Shown piece by piece: positions 24,889 through 35,599 of a DNA stretch of 64,000 bases (position 1 is the stretch's first letter; every line of letters starts with the position of its first letter). The notes beneath the pieces were generated by a model, which saw nothing but the letters and a program-made list of their open reading frames with translations, was not told the DNA's origin and did no database searches. The stretch comes from Cystobasidiopsis lactophilus (Eukaryota > Basidiomycota > Agaricostilbomycetes > Agaricostilbales > Chionosphaeraceae): the NCBI GenBank assembly GCA_001599975.1, contig BCIO01000005.1, positions 3,006,905-3,070,904 of the forward strand, read 5' to 3'. Position numbers and translations under genes: made by a program.

Positions 24889-25569
24889 GGCGAGCGGTCT
24901 GTGGCCAAGAAGCAAGCATCTCCTTTCCTTCCTCCTCTCGACCTCTGTGGAGACGACGCGGGGCCCCAAACATGCATGGTCCTTGTTCCAATTTACCCCA
25001 GGGCGCACTCCGTAACGCGCCGACCACACAAAGGAGGGCACACGAGGCAATCATGATGATGGCACTAAACTTTCCAAGTGGGGTGGCCATGCCGATTTCT
25101 GTGCCTCGTCGTGCCGTGCCGCCAGACTGATCTGATCCCTCCAGGATGATCTCGGGTTGATTTTGGGCAGCTGGCGGGGCGCCTCGCAGCTCGCAGACTG
25201 GCACGCTACATTATTATTACTGCCGAGAGCGAACCGAAACGAGCGAGATGGCCGACGAAAAGGGGGCTAGACAGGGTCAAGCTTAGAGAGCCGTCGAGAT
25301 CACCCGGTCATTAGGCAGCGTGAACCGCCAAGACAGCGCCGAGGCCGACGGCATGGGCTGTAACAACAAACGAGAAACAAGGCGGACGAAAGCCAAGAGG
25401 GCGCGATGATGACGGAGCTCAAGAGTGGCGACGGCGCCGCAGTTGTGGGCAGACAGCTATGAAGACCTCGGCCATAGTGGAACCGGCAAGCATTCCAGAG
25501 GGCGACTGAAGGCGCCGAAAGTTATAAACGGTCCCCCAATCAACGCCACCATCGAAGGCGGCAGACAGT
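24889..25569. other. Intergenic: transporter promoter and CWC21 3' region
   Basis: Here the transporter gene (-) starts and the CWC21 gene (-) ends. Open frames in both orientations (for example on the - strand over 24,830-25,204) show no family features. The promoter of the transporter is expected here. A run of (att)n-like sequence at 25,209-25,218 is the only low-complexity spot. Confidence 0.4.
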
Positions 25570-27009
25570 TCAGTCGCTGCGCGACATATCGCTTCGAGAA
25601 TCAACGCTGCTGCTGCGGCGACGGCGGGCAGGTGGAGGAGAATGGTCAGCTCGTCGCGACCTCGACTGCTCGTCGTCATATCTCCTCGACCGCTCTGGCT
25701 CGGGCGAGTAGGACGGCCGTCGACGGCGAGGTGGCGGAGAGCGCGAGCGTGAGTCTTCATATCGTCGGCGGCGAGGAGGAGGGCTGGGCGACCTTGAGTC
25801 TGCGTGGCGACGTCGGGGTGAGGGCGAGCGCCGGCTGCGAGGAGAGGGCGAACGGCGCCTTGGTGAGGGCGAGCGGCGCCTTGGAGATGGTGAGCGGCGC
25901 CTAGGCGAGAGAGACAATTGGCGCCTTCGTGGTGGAGGAGAAGGCGACCGAGATGCTGGACGAGCCTTCCCCCGGAGAGCTTCGATTTCCGCCTGCATTT
26001 TGGCCCGCTCTGGGAAAGGTGCAGACAGTCAGCGTGGAAAAGGGCAAGCAAGCACAAAATGACGGACCTGCATCAGCTTCGGCTTTCTCCTTGGCTGCCC
26101 GCTCTTCCTGCTCTCTCAGGCGCTCCATGCCTGCCCGTCGAACCACCTCAATCTGCGCCTGCAGTTGCGCCCGCCTTTCCTTTTCCTCCTTTCGCTTTTC
26201 TGCCATCTCCGCTTGAGCTTCTTTGTCGAAAGCGAGACCTGGTACAACGGTCAGTGCCATCATATGCAAGTCGACATGTCGCCACAACACACCTTCTTTG
26301 TACGTGGAGGAATCGATGCCAAAGGCCTTTTGCAAGCGTTCGTTCTCGACTTGTTTAGCGGCTGCCAGTTCATGCGTAGCTTCCCTATTGAGCGAGGCCC
26401 ACGGCTGTTGTGAGATCTTGCCTTCCAGGTAGACAGAAATGAGTGAACGCACGGCCTGATGGCACTCCGCACGTTCGCCGACGCGGCGCTCGACTGGGCG
26501 GTCAGTTTGCTCCGTAAAGCCCCAACGCGAGCTTCAATGTCGTCCTCGGGCACATCTTCGTCCTCCAGCTGCACTTGAAGCTCCAAACACTTGACTTCGA
26601 TTGCGCGCTTGCGTTCATGGTCCAAGATGCCAGCGTCTGGTTGCCGGTGCCTGATCTCTGGTCTGTAGTCCTCCTTGCTGCGCAGGTCCTCCCGGGGCCG
26701 CAGATGGCTCAGCTGCTTTGCCTTCAGCTTTGGCGTCCTCCAACGGCAAAGCCAGCGCCACTCACGTTTCGTTGGACGTAACCGTTCGTTCCCTGCATAT
26801 CCTCATAAGCTCTTGGTCACATAGAAGACGCAGAGACCCGCTCACCGAGCCTCGCGGCGTCTGTAAACTTTTCGCGAGCAAAAAGGTCGATTCAGCTTCG
26901 TTCCTCTGCACCATCTGGACTGGCTCCTACCCGATCCTATGTGGCGCGCACGTCAGCTTTATTATCTAGAATCAATGTAAAGCGTGGCCACTCACCCGTT
27001 GTACGACAT
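25570..27009 (-). CDS. CWC21: Pre-mRNA splicing factor CWC21 / SRRM2-type
   Basis: This is a spliceosomal protein of the Cwc21/SRRM2 family that sits near the 5' splice site in the activated spliceosome. The ATG at 27009 begins MSYNG and is followed at once by a GTGAGT donor. Tiny exons then give LQTPRGS (about 26,850), GTNGYVQRN (about 26,790) and [17 protein letters not shown], matching the hallmark [16 protein letters not shown]. The cwf21 domain follows ([21 protein letters not shown] to LRSKLTAQ), then an [19 protein letters not shown] helix and a long charged coil ([17 protein letters not shown]). The C-terminal 130 or so residues are RS/SP-rich ([12 protein letters not shown] repeats), longer than in budding yeast and like the SR-rich tails of human SRRM2. 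The stop is at 25572-25570. Five or six introns are present. The exact acceptor of intron 1 is uncertain. Confidence 0.87.
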
Positions 27010-28141
27010 GTTGGTGGATTGGGGACCAGAAATGTTTCGGCTACGTCGAGCTCCGGCTCCTGCGTGCCTCTCCAAGACTTGGGGTATCCCGCACACCACC
27101 AACTGCTGGCGCACTCGGTGCATGCACGATATAGGCTACCATTTGCCTAAGCGACAAGCGCTGACTATCCTGCTGCCTGCTGCCGTTCTGCCCGCACGAG
27201 ACTGTTTGATGATGAGCCCAATGTCTTCCTCACCCGCTGCTGCATCCCCTGCTTATCGTGGAGTACTTGAAGCTTTGTATGATCATGCCTATGTGTGCTT
27301 TAGAAGTTTTGTGCTTCCACATGCCCTTTGCGACGGAGATGCGATAGAGGCAGCGCTCAGCCCATCAACTCTTTTGCTCCCCAATCTGGAACCCTCACGC
27401 TGCTTCTTGAAATAAACTTTTGCTGTGTGACGCACATCCTGTGAGCTCTTATCCATGTGTGCTGTTGAATGCGACCAATACACCAAGCTCCAATGAGTGA
27501 ATGTACGGTCAGCTTCGACTCGGCTGGCTTTCGGAGAGCGGTCCTCTTTAGCAGCAGAGCTGAGGAGTCCGAGTTTGCTGTTGCTTTGTCTGCTTAGAAA
27601 TGTGCCACATTCCCTGCTTGGAAGTGCCAAGTTCTCAGCTTCCGGTTCGACTTGTTCGCCCTCGCTGAGACTTATGCGATTAGACATCACTGGCGCTCTA
27701 TGACCTTCGAAGATCTGCTCTGCAATACAACTCCTTATCACCTATTGTTTAACCACCTATTGCCCAATTGGGGCAAGTTGATTTTGCGGACGCCTGCAGT
27801 CAAACCCTCCAAGCTTTCCAGAGCTATTTTGTCAGTGCCAGACCATCAGACGGTCTCTCCTTCTTCATACGCCCTGCCTTGCAAATGGCTCAGCGCATTG
27901 TCACGACCAGCGCTTGTGTGTGTCGGTCAAGCTACACCAGTCGACTGTTCTTTGTGGACTTTGTTCGCCCCTCTGTGATTGATTCAACAGCTTCATTCAC
28001 TCGCTCAAAAGCGTTCGTTGTTCGAAGCGCCATTGCTGTGCCAATCTCTAGTCGGTGGCAAGGCGGACCACACGCCGCTCATTCGGTCTAAACTTGCTCG
28101 GGTGGGGTTAGCGTTTTGAGCCTTTAGAAAGCCATAGTGCG
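27010..28141. other. Gene-poor stretch before the tRNA gene
   Basis: About 1.1 kb with no recognisable coding region. Several frames of 60-150 codons exist on both strands, but their translations show no domain and no steady codon bias. They also overlap one another. The CWC21 promoter lies at the left end. I see no repeat longer than a few bases. Confidence 0.35.
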
Positions 28142-28336
28142 GGCTCAATGGTTAGCTAACCCCCCTTCCTAATTTCCTTCTTTTTGGATCCTAATCGGTT
28201 TTCTACAGGTCTAGGTATGTCGAAACCCCAACCACTCGCGGAACAAAGCTCACCCAACCTTGAAGTCGCATGATTCTTGCTTTGGGTCTTACCAAAAATC
28301 TGCAAGAGGTCACGGGTTCAATTCCCGTTTGAGCCC
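28142..28336 (+). tRNA. tRNA-Pro(UGG), with a canonical intron and two extra interruptions
   Basis: The 3' half is textbook. The anticodon stem CTTGC (28276-28280) pairs with GCAAG (28302-28306), the loop TTTGGGT carries anticodon TGG (28283-28285), and a 14-base intron (28287-28300) contains CCAAA able to pair with the anticodon. The variable loop is AGGTC, the T-stem/loop is ACGGG-TTCAATT-CCCGT (28312-28328), the acceptor 3' strand is TTGAGCC (28329-28335) and the discriminator is C. The matching 5' acceptor strand GGCTCAA plus TG lies far upstream at 28142-28150, and a D-arm piece GTCTAG(GTAT) at 28209-28218. Removing 28151-28208 and 28215-28265 yields a 72-nt tRNA with proline-type D-arm (GTC/GAT). 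An alternative second removal (28219-28271) keeps the GG of the D-loop. Both removed segments begin with GT, and the first ends in CTACAG with a CTAAT branch-like site. A T8 terminator follows. Alternatively this is an insertion-damaged pseudogene. Confidence 0.7.
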
Positions 28337-28344
28337 TTTTTTTT
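28337..28344 (+). terminator. RNA polymerase III T-run terminator
   Basis: Eight consecutive T residues directly follow the tRNA discriminator base. This is the expected Pol III stop signal and supports the view that the locus is, or was, transcribed as a tRNA. Confidence 0.75.
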
Positions 28345-29456
28345 GCGCCGAACTTCCCTTGGTTGGTGGCAAAACCGTGTCTCGCTTGCTGTCTGTCCGA
28401 CATAAACTGTTCTTTGGCATGTCCTTACCGTTGTCTCTTTGGTAGCAGTTGGGACCGAGTGGCGAAGCAGGAGAGGAAGCTTTACGAACACGAGCTCCCA
28501 ACTGCTACATATTCGCCTTTTCGCTCTTTCTCAGGCTCTCCTTTGGATGTCTTCTATTCTACTTGGTAGGAGTGGAGCAACTTAGCTGTGTGTCCCGAAC
28601 TATCGCCCATTTCACCTACTCTCTCCCTCCAAGTCTGTTTCCTCCTCTACTTCGACTTTCTAAAAGCAACTTGGTTCCTTCTTCCCTGCCTCCACAGTCC
28701 GCGAGTGCCTCTCCCACCCGCCCGTCTGGGGAATGCTTTGACACACACAAAGTGGGGTGGCGAACCCTTTGCGCCGAGTTCTGCCTGGACTGACTGGTTT
28801 GCATGGGACTTTGCGCGGACAAAGTCTCCGCACCCCTTTTTTGGCTTTCGAAAAGGTCCTGCCAGTGAGCTGGAAACGTTCCACCAAAAGTGGCCCATGG
28901 AAGTCCCAGCCAAAGTGTGGTTCTCAGAAGGGGTGCCGCTGGCGGGTTTGGAATTTGGCTGTGCTGCACTTGGTGGCGGGGCGTCCTTACAATCTGTCTA
29001 AGGGGCGAGGGACTTGAGTTTTAAGTCAGAGGCGAGAAATGTGAAAGGGGAAGTTTGACACGCACGCTGGACTTTTTCGGCGTGTGTCCTCCAAAAGTGG
29101 TCGGTCCGGAGAGACGTTTCGCGCGGTCTGCTTTGAGAGAGAGGCAAGAGAGTGTGGATTGGCTGTTGATATTCGAAGCCAAGCTTAGCGCTCCTCGGTC
29201 GCTCGCTCTGTTCGGGATCGGGCCCATCAAGGACTGTGGCATCCTTTCAACTTTCAACCCGTCGGAACAGCCAAAAACAGAGGAGCGCACCTTCTGATGG
29301 TGGCTGGTAGCCTTGCTTGTCCCTCCCAAAAAAGGAAAGCAAACAGGTAAAAGGGCGGAAAGCGCCAAAGGGGGCGCCGTGCTTTTCCTTTGGCTTGCCA
29401 AGTTCATCGTTTCGTTCGTTCCGTGTTAGGGGCCGCCCCACGGGAAGTGTGTGTGT
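28345..29456. other. Gene-poor stretch after the tRNA gene
   Basis: This 1.1 kb segment has overlapping frames on both strands with no recognisable protein. The sequence is T-rich at the left and has many short phrases containing aaagtgg or caaag, but no clean repeat. The right end is the 3' region of the BCD1 gene. Confidence 0.35.
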
Positions 29457-30628
29457 TCAAAGTCCCAAAGCGGCCTCCACCTCCTCCTCGCTGTCGTCGT
29501 CCGAGCCGTACTGCCCTAAAAACCCCAAACCGCCCTCTTTCTCCTTGGCGGTGACCTCGGCGGTGGAGGGGGTAGGAAGCCGTCGGACCTCCCACCCTTG
29601 CAGTTCCAGTTCGTCCTTCAGCACCACCCGGACCAAGGGCCATTCGATCAGCGTTGACCCGGCCAGTTGGGCGCCAAAAGGCGAGTGAGGGTCGAGCTGG
29701 ATGAACTTTGGGCGTCGGCGTTCTTCTTTCGTCGGTGCTGGAGGCGGTGCTGCTGTTGATGGAGGTGGTGCTGGTGCTGGAGGTGGTAAGGTGGAAGGGA
29801 GAGGTCGATTGATCAAGGTCGACTTTGAAGGTTTAGTTGGGAGGCTTGGGGCGTTTAAGAAGGCGGGTTTCGGGGGTAAGGAAGGATGAGGTGGGGCTAG
29901 TGGCCTATCCTCTTCTTCCACTTGAGGTTGAGGTTGAGGAGGAGGGGGAGGAGGGATGAAGTCAGGGGCCAGTCTTGGATCTTGGAGGACGGGCAAGAGG
30001 TAGACCAACTGGCCTTGCCTGTGCGCGTCGATGTACGCTTTGGCGTGCAATCTCGAATCTGGGAGGAGAGCGTGGTTGAGCCGGCCATCTTTCATCGGTT
30101 TGGCGAGGACGTCGGCCAAGTTGGAATTGGAGGGGATGTTGGACAGCGTCAAGAGGCCGGAGTCGAATTGAAAGGAGAGGGTCCATTGAATAGTTTGTGA
30201 TCTTGTTGAAACCACTCAGCCCAGATGTTAATTAGAAGGAGTAGGGAGAGGGAGACGAACGACTTGTGCCATTTGGTAGCGTTGCCCTTCCTCCTCTCCA
30301 TCCCTTCGTCCAGCAAGACGACTTGGACCCCGAATTGCTCTTTGGCCATCCTGACCCACACCAACTCTTGCCTCCCTTTGCCCTTCGAGCCCGGGCCAGT
30401 CCTCAAGCTGTCGACTTTGCGGCGGGCTTCTTCCAAGAACTTGAAGTCGTCCATCAGCGCCCCATAGCCGTACTCGTTGGGCGCAACGTAGGCGGCTTTG
30501 TTGCGTTGGCCAGAGCAGGAGGATTCGGCTTTGTGGGTGGAGACGCAGGTGGCAGAGCAGGTCCGAGTAGAGCAGCCCGGGCAGGTGTATTGCGCTGGCT
30601 TGCAAAGGCACACTTGGCATTGAGCCAT
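29457..30628 (-). CDS. BCD1: Box C/D snoRNA assembly protein, HIT zinc finger (BCD1/ZNHIT6)
   Basis: This is a nuclear factor needed for assembly and stability of box C/D snoRNPs. The ATG at 30628 starts directly with the HIT zinc finger (CQVCLCKPAQYTCPGC, then RTCSATCVSTHK and CSGQRNK), which has the eight Cys/His ligands in the family spacing. Then come AYVAPNEYGYGALMDDFKFLEEARRKVD and an RRKGNATKWHKS helix, both typical of BCD1. A 53-base intron (about 30,248 to 30,196, donor GTTCGT, branch CTAAT) joins KS to SQTIQWTLSFQF. The second exon carries the C-terminal domain (LADVLAKPMKDGRL, then a Pro-rich linker) and ends with an acidic tail (GSDDDSEEEVEAALGL) and a TAA or TAG near 29457. The Pro-rich linker of about 90 residues is longer than in yeast. 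Confidence 0.87.
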
Positions 30629-30935
30629 CGTCAGAGGGTGATGAGATGGTCGCCCCCTCTTCTCTTCAAAAGGTCAAGGATGGATTGGTGGGAGAGGTGA
30701 GCAAGAGCAGAGGAGTGAAACCCCAGTGGCAATTACAGCAGCAATCTGCAATCATTGGTGCGGCGTGCTCTCTACGCTGAATGCAAGTACCCCAACAGGG
30801 CTTACTACTGAACAAGCTTGTTCCACTTAAAAACGGCTCTGAACCCCACAAGGCCCAGAGGATCTACATTACCAAAACGCTTTGGGTTAAAAAAATCAAC
30901 AGGAACACGTTCTGGTCCTGCACCACGATGAAGCC
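30629..30935. promoter_or_regulatory. Divergent promoter region, BCD1 / SPX-RING
   Basis: A 307-base segment between two divergent start codons. It must hold both promoters. No TATA box, tRNA or other site is obvious. Confidence 0.45.
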
Positions 30936-33072
30936 ATGAAATACGGTGCGCGACCCTCCTTCATTTAAGCATCAAGAGTCATACTGAATAGGGAACGAGC
31001 AGGCAAGGAGTACGAGGACCTGCTGAGCGGCCACAAGTTTGACCAGTGGCGCGAGTCGAGCGTGCGCTACAAAGCCGTTCGTCCTCTCGCTTCCACATTT
31101 GACACACGACACAAGAATGCTCATTTATGTATGTAAAACGAATTAGTTAAAGAAGATCATCGGCCGCCTGTCCAGCGAGTTGTCCTCTGTGGGCTTGGAC
31201 GCGGCTGTATTGAGGGAGCTGTTGGAGGAGCACAAGAAGGACAACTCGGCCTCTTTGGCAGCGGGCAAGGATGCTTTGGCTGTGGGCTCGACCTCGGACG
31301 CGGAGAGGGTGGGCGGCAACAGGTCGATCCAGTTGAACGGCTCCAAAGTCAAGGCTAGGGCCGAGTACCAATTCCAAGGTGTGACGCTCTCCTTTACTCT
31401 CGCGGTGTGAACGGCTGATTTGAGGTGGGACGATAAAAGGCACGGCGGAATCGCCCCAACCTCGGATCAAGATCACCTTCTCCTCCGCCTCGTCAGAGTC
31501 CGAGTCCGAGACCGACGCCCAGCTCTTGTCCAAGCTCAAAGACACCGTCCTCTCCTCCTCGAACCCTTTGAAGTTACCCCACCACCAACACTCGGAGTCG
31601 TCGACGAACGCCATCTCCTCCGACGGCGACCGCTTTGAAGAGCTCTCCGACTCCGCTTTGGAAGATGCTAACTTAACCTCCCACAAGACCAAGTCGTCCC
31701 CTTTGACGAACAGCCCTTTCATGGCTCGCATGTACGGCCACGGCGTCTCCGACGACCCCGTCACCAACTCGGCCCCCGGCTCGCCCGTCTCGTCCAGCTC
31801 CTCCCCTCGAACCCTGACCACCAAACGCGCCCAAGATGACCACCTGTTGGACGAGTTGGAACTGCCCTTGTCTTCCCTGCCTGTTCCACCACCCCCAGCG
31901 AACGCGGAGGAAGACCCACCCTCAGACGACGGCGGTTTGGCAGACGACGAGAACCCGAACCGGGCGTCGTCGTCCAGCCCCAACTCCTTCAAGCGTGCTG
32001 GAAGCGCCGGTGGGCCCAACCACCGCAAAAAGTCCAAGAGGCACCGGCGGGAGGTGTTCATCCCTTTACAGTCCGACGAGGAGTTCTACGAGCTGCTCGC
32101 CAAAGCCCTGCAGTCCTTGCAGCAGCTGGAGACGCAGCAAAAGCAGCTGTTTGCCGCCCAAGTCTCCGCTTTAGCCACCACCGTCGCCCAAGTGGCGTCG
32201 CCGGCCAAGTCCAAGGCCGACATGTACGCCTGGCGCGAGATCTTTGGGCTTTGGGTCGAGGCCCAGATCTTCGAGTCCACGAGGGAGAAGGACCGGGGGG
32301 AGAGGGACTTTGAGCAGGCCGAGGCGCGCCTGCACTGGTTCGTCGACCAGGTGGGGCGGCGCAAGCTGGCGGCCAAGATGAAGAGCAAGGAGTCCAGGTT
32401 GGCGCTCGAGCAGTTCGTCGACCTCAACGTCACTTTACTCGACTTGAAAAAGTTCATCGTGGCCAACGAAGAGGCGGCGCGCAAGATCTTGAAGAAGCAC
32501 GACAAGCGGACCGCCCTGACCGCGTCCGAGGACTACCCCCAGTTCCTCGCCAGCCTCAGCAACTCCAAAGGCAGCGGAACAAGCTTGCTGCTCCAGCCCA
32601 GCTTGCTCTTGCCCGGCGGCCTGCCGACTTTGCCGCATGTGTTGTTGGCCACGCTGACCGACACCCTCTTGCCCATCGTGCCCCAGCTGGACGACTACAC
32701 CTGCCTCATCTGCGGCGACGTCGAGTACCAGCCGGTCCGCCTCGACTGCGGCCACCACTTTTGCCTGCGCTGCCTGGCCAAGATGCAAGCCAGGCGCCAG
32801 GACGCCTGCCCGCACTGCCGCAGCCCCGTCGTCCTGAAAGCCGATGCCCGTGCGTCTTCTTTTCTCCCAAGAAGAAATCCCGAGAAACTGATGTGTATGG
32901 GACCATAGATAACCTGGACAAGGCGCTCGAAGTCTTCCTGGAGCGCAACTTCCCAAAGGAGGTCAAGGCCAAGGCCAAGGCGAACGACATCGAGTCCAGC
33001 CGGGAGCGCTTCGAGGCCATGCACCAGGTCGTCGCCGGTCGGGAGGCCAGTGGCAAGTGTACAATCGTATGA
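30936..33072 (+). CDS. SPX-domain RING-finger E3 ubiquitin ligase
   Basis: This protein combines an N-terminal SPX domain (inositol pyrophosphate/phosphate sensing) with a C-terminal C3HC4 RING. It therefore resembles fungal SPX-RING ligases and plant NLA, which control phosphate transporters. That role is inferred from the architecture. The ATG is at 30936. A 57-base intron joins MKYG to KEYEDLLSGHKFDQWRESSVRYK, and a second (donor GTTCGT, acceptor about 31,148) joins A to LKKIIGRLSSELSSVGLD. A Ser-rich, acidic linker of over 200 residues follows. The SPX then resumes with EVFIPLQSDEEFYELLAKALQSLQQLE and FVDLNVTLLDLKKFIVANEEAARKILKKHDK. The RING is CLICGDVEYQPVRLDCGHHFC-LRCLAKMQ-CPHCRS. A last intron at about 32,850-32,909 leads to an exon ending ASGKCTIV and TGA at 33070-33072. 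Confidence 0.87.
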
Positions 33073-33349
33073 GCAGATGCGAGGGAGATCTTACAGGGAA
33101 AGGAGGGTTTGGGGCATACAAATAATCTTATACATTTACACAGCACTCACACAAAGCATTGTTTCTTGCCTTTTTGTTCTAATATAAACCAAAGCGGGCA
33201 CTGGTGGTCCTTAAAGAGAGCCTTGCCTTTGGGGCGCCGTTGAAAATCAAAATGCAAGGGTATTGGGAGGAAAATTGTCCGTTTCGTGTTAAAAGAGAGC
33301 GTTAAATGAACGACAGAACTGCGAAGATGGGCGAGAAGGCCCTGCGGTT

Positions 33350-35599
33350 TTAAACCAGCTTGGCCAGCTTAGCAAAGTCGGGGCTGCCCAAGCCCGTCAC
33401 GGGCGACCAGGCGGTGGTGGCGGCGAAGCCGGTGGTGGGCTTGCCGTTGACTTTGCAATAGGTCGGCTTGCACGTCTGCGTATAGCCGCAGCCCTGATGC
33501 AACAGCGTTAGTTGAGAGGTCAGAAAGGGAAGGAGTCGGACGCACGGGGTTCGAGCCTGACACGATGCTGGTGAACGCCGACTTGGCGGTCGTGTAGAGC
33601 CAGGGGTTCAAGTAGCCGAGCGGCGCTTTGCCTTTGGCGATCCGCTTGTCGTTTAAGAGCGCGATCATCGAGGCAAAGACAGGGGCGCTCGAGCTGGTGC
33701 CGTAGCACTCGGTGTTCACGCCGCCCTGGACGATCGAGTAGATGTCGCCAAGGAGGGCGACGTCCGGATAGCCGCGGCCTTTGGCGTTGAAGAGCCCAGA
33801 GTAGGTGGTGCTCGCCTTCGACTTGCTGAGGTAGGTGGCAACCAGCGAATTCTGCCAGCTTGGCTGGGCAAAGTATTCCGAAAAGCCGCCAGACCTGCAG
33901 TTTGGCAAAGATCAGTCTCAATCTTGTCGTCACCCCGAAATAGTAAAGACATACGAGTAGGCAGCAGCGACCTCTTGGGCGAACCCTAGCTTAGACGAGA
34001 CGCTGGTCGAGCCGACGGTGGTCACCTGCATGAATCGTTAGGCGCGATAGCAACAAGTCACTTCAAAGAGGCTTACATAGGGGCAAGACGCAGGGAAAGT
34101 CGCAAGGAAGCGCGTCTTCTTATTGGTATTGGAAGTGCAGTGGCCATCGCCGATGCCGCCCGTGACCCCACCGTCGCCTCTGTTGTCAATTAGATTCAGA
34201 GAGCTGACATGCTAAGTGAGAACGAAAGCCACGCACGAGGAATGAACAATCGAAACACCGCNAGCGCCTAGCTGGGCGTAGAGATTGCAGACCTTGNCCG
34301 CAAAGCTTTTCGGCACCGTTTGCTCGTCGTCGCCATCTATATCACGCAAAGGAACATCAGGAAAAAGGAACTTGACTGTATCTACGGCCGCTTACAAGAG
34401 GTGGTGAGCACNGTGGGAGGGGTCGCGAGCTTGGAGATGGCGGAAAGCAGGGCAACGTACGGCTCGTTGCCGTTGGTCGGTTCGTTTAGATCAGGTGTGA
34501 ACGAGGCTGCAAGACCCTTGGTCGTATAGAAGGTGGACGGGATGGGCCACGTCAGGGCAGTAGAGAGCTCGACGTCGAGGTCAGCTTCGAGGCCGGCCTG
34601 CGCGCTGCTCTGTGGGTTCACGCCCTTGTTCACGCTGACGACGCTGAAAGTTGCCCCCTTGGACTTCGGGTCGACACGCTGCTGGAAGAGCGACAAGTCC
34701 TTGTAGTTGGCGTACTGTTCGACTGCGTTTGACGCGTTAGGCGCTAGTGGATCACCACGCAAGACCCAAACAGCAACGCACGATAGCCAGCGATCCCGAA
34801 AAGCTGCTTTTTGGGCTTTGACACCGATTGTGTAACGTTGTAGTGCGCCCGTATACAGGCGGGCGTGATCGCCTCGGCGTTGCACGAAGACTGCACGGCA
34901 GCGGAGCAGCCACCTTTGGGGCAGGCCTTCGAGGCCGACTTGGCCGACTTAGCGAGGTGCGCAAGATGAACGGCCTTGGCGTGGAAAGCTTCTGCATGCA
35001 TTTGGGAGAAGTATGTCGTGGGCTCGATGAAGTCGACATGAGGATGAACGGCCTATCAAAACCGGTGGTGAGCATTGTCGTCCCTCTGGATGAGAAAAGG
35101 CAAGGCTTACCTCCGGGAGATGCGTTTCTAGCGTACGAACGATGGTGTCGCCCGNGTGAATGTGCTCAAAGAGCGCGAAGCGAGTGTTAAGCAACCGCTC
35201 TGCATCGGCGACGGTGATTTTTACGGTGGCAAACGTTCGGCTATCGTCAAGAGTGTAGGCCGCCCGAGAAGTATTGAGCCAGCTTTCAACAGCGTGCACA
35301 GAAGACGGGTTTGGCGTTGTGTATCGAGCCAAGTCTTCCGAGCTGAGGTGCTGCCCATATTCGGCATGGGCGGNATCCGAAATACGCCCTAGGAGCGCCT
35401 CGAGCTCGCCCTGCTTGGGGCCATTGGTGATACCGATGGAGAAGACGACAGTTTGGTTAAGAATGATCGAGCGAGCGCCCCCCAGCTCTTGGAAACTGCG
35501 GTTCGGAGGGACGCGCTCANAGAGCTTGAAATCCTGCGCGTACAAGGCTGGGACGGTACAAAAGAGCGTGAATAGTAGTGCTGAAAAGAGTGTGGGCAT
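33350..35599 (-). CDS. Secreted sedolisin / tripeptidyl-peptidase (peptidase family S53)
   Basis: This is an acid-acting serine-carboxyl peptidase, probably secreted and self-activated by removal of its propeptide. The ATG at 35599 gives a clear signal peptide (MPTLFSALLFTLFCTVPALYA). The pro-kumamolisin domain follows (HAEYGQHLSSEDLARYTTP, then VESWL and VTVADAERLLNTRFALFEH). The mature part has the Glu/Asp catalytic pair in GLEADLDVE, the oxyanion Asp region SSGDGGVTGGIGDGHC, and the catalytic Ser in YGTSSSAPVFASMIALLND with GYLNPWLY following. The protein ends SPDFAKLAKLV with a TAA at 33352-33350. About seven short introns are present. The sequence carries several undetermined bases (N) between 34,261 and 35,678, so a few residues cannot be read. 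Which S53 subtype (tripeptidyl or endo) cannot be told. Confidence 0.9.

Noticed and set aside
25425-25904. A 159-codon plus-strand frame
   Set aside because: Antisense of the CWC21 RS-rich tail. Its composition is explained by the SPRRR repeats.
27289-28091. Several 60-150-codon frames around 27-28 kb
   Set aside because: They overlap on both strands, have no domains and no consistent codon use.
28449-29407. Frames on both strands after the tRNA gene
   Set aside because: No recognisable family, no splice-consistent structure, and the overlapping translations are low in plausible protein features.
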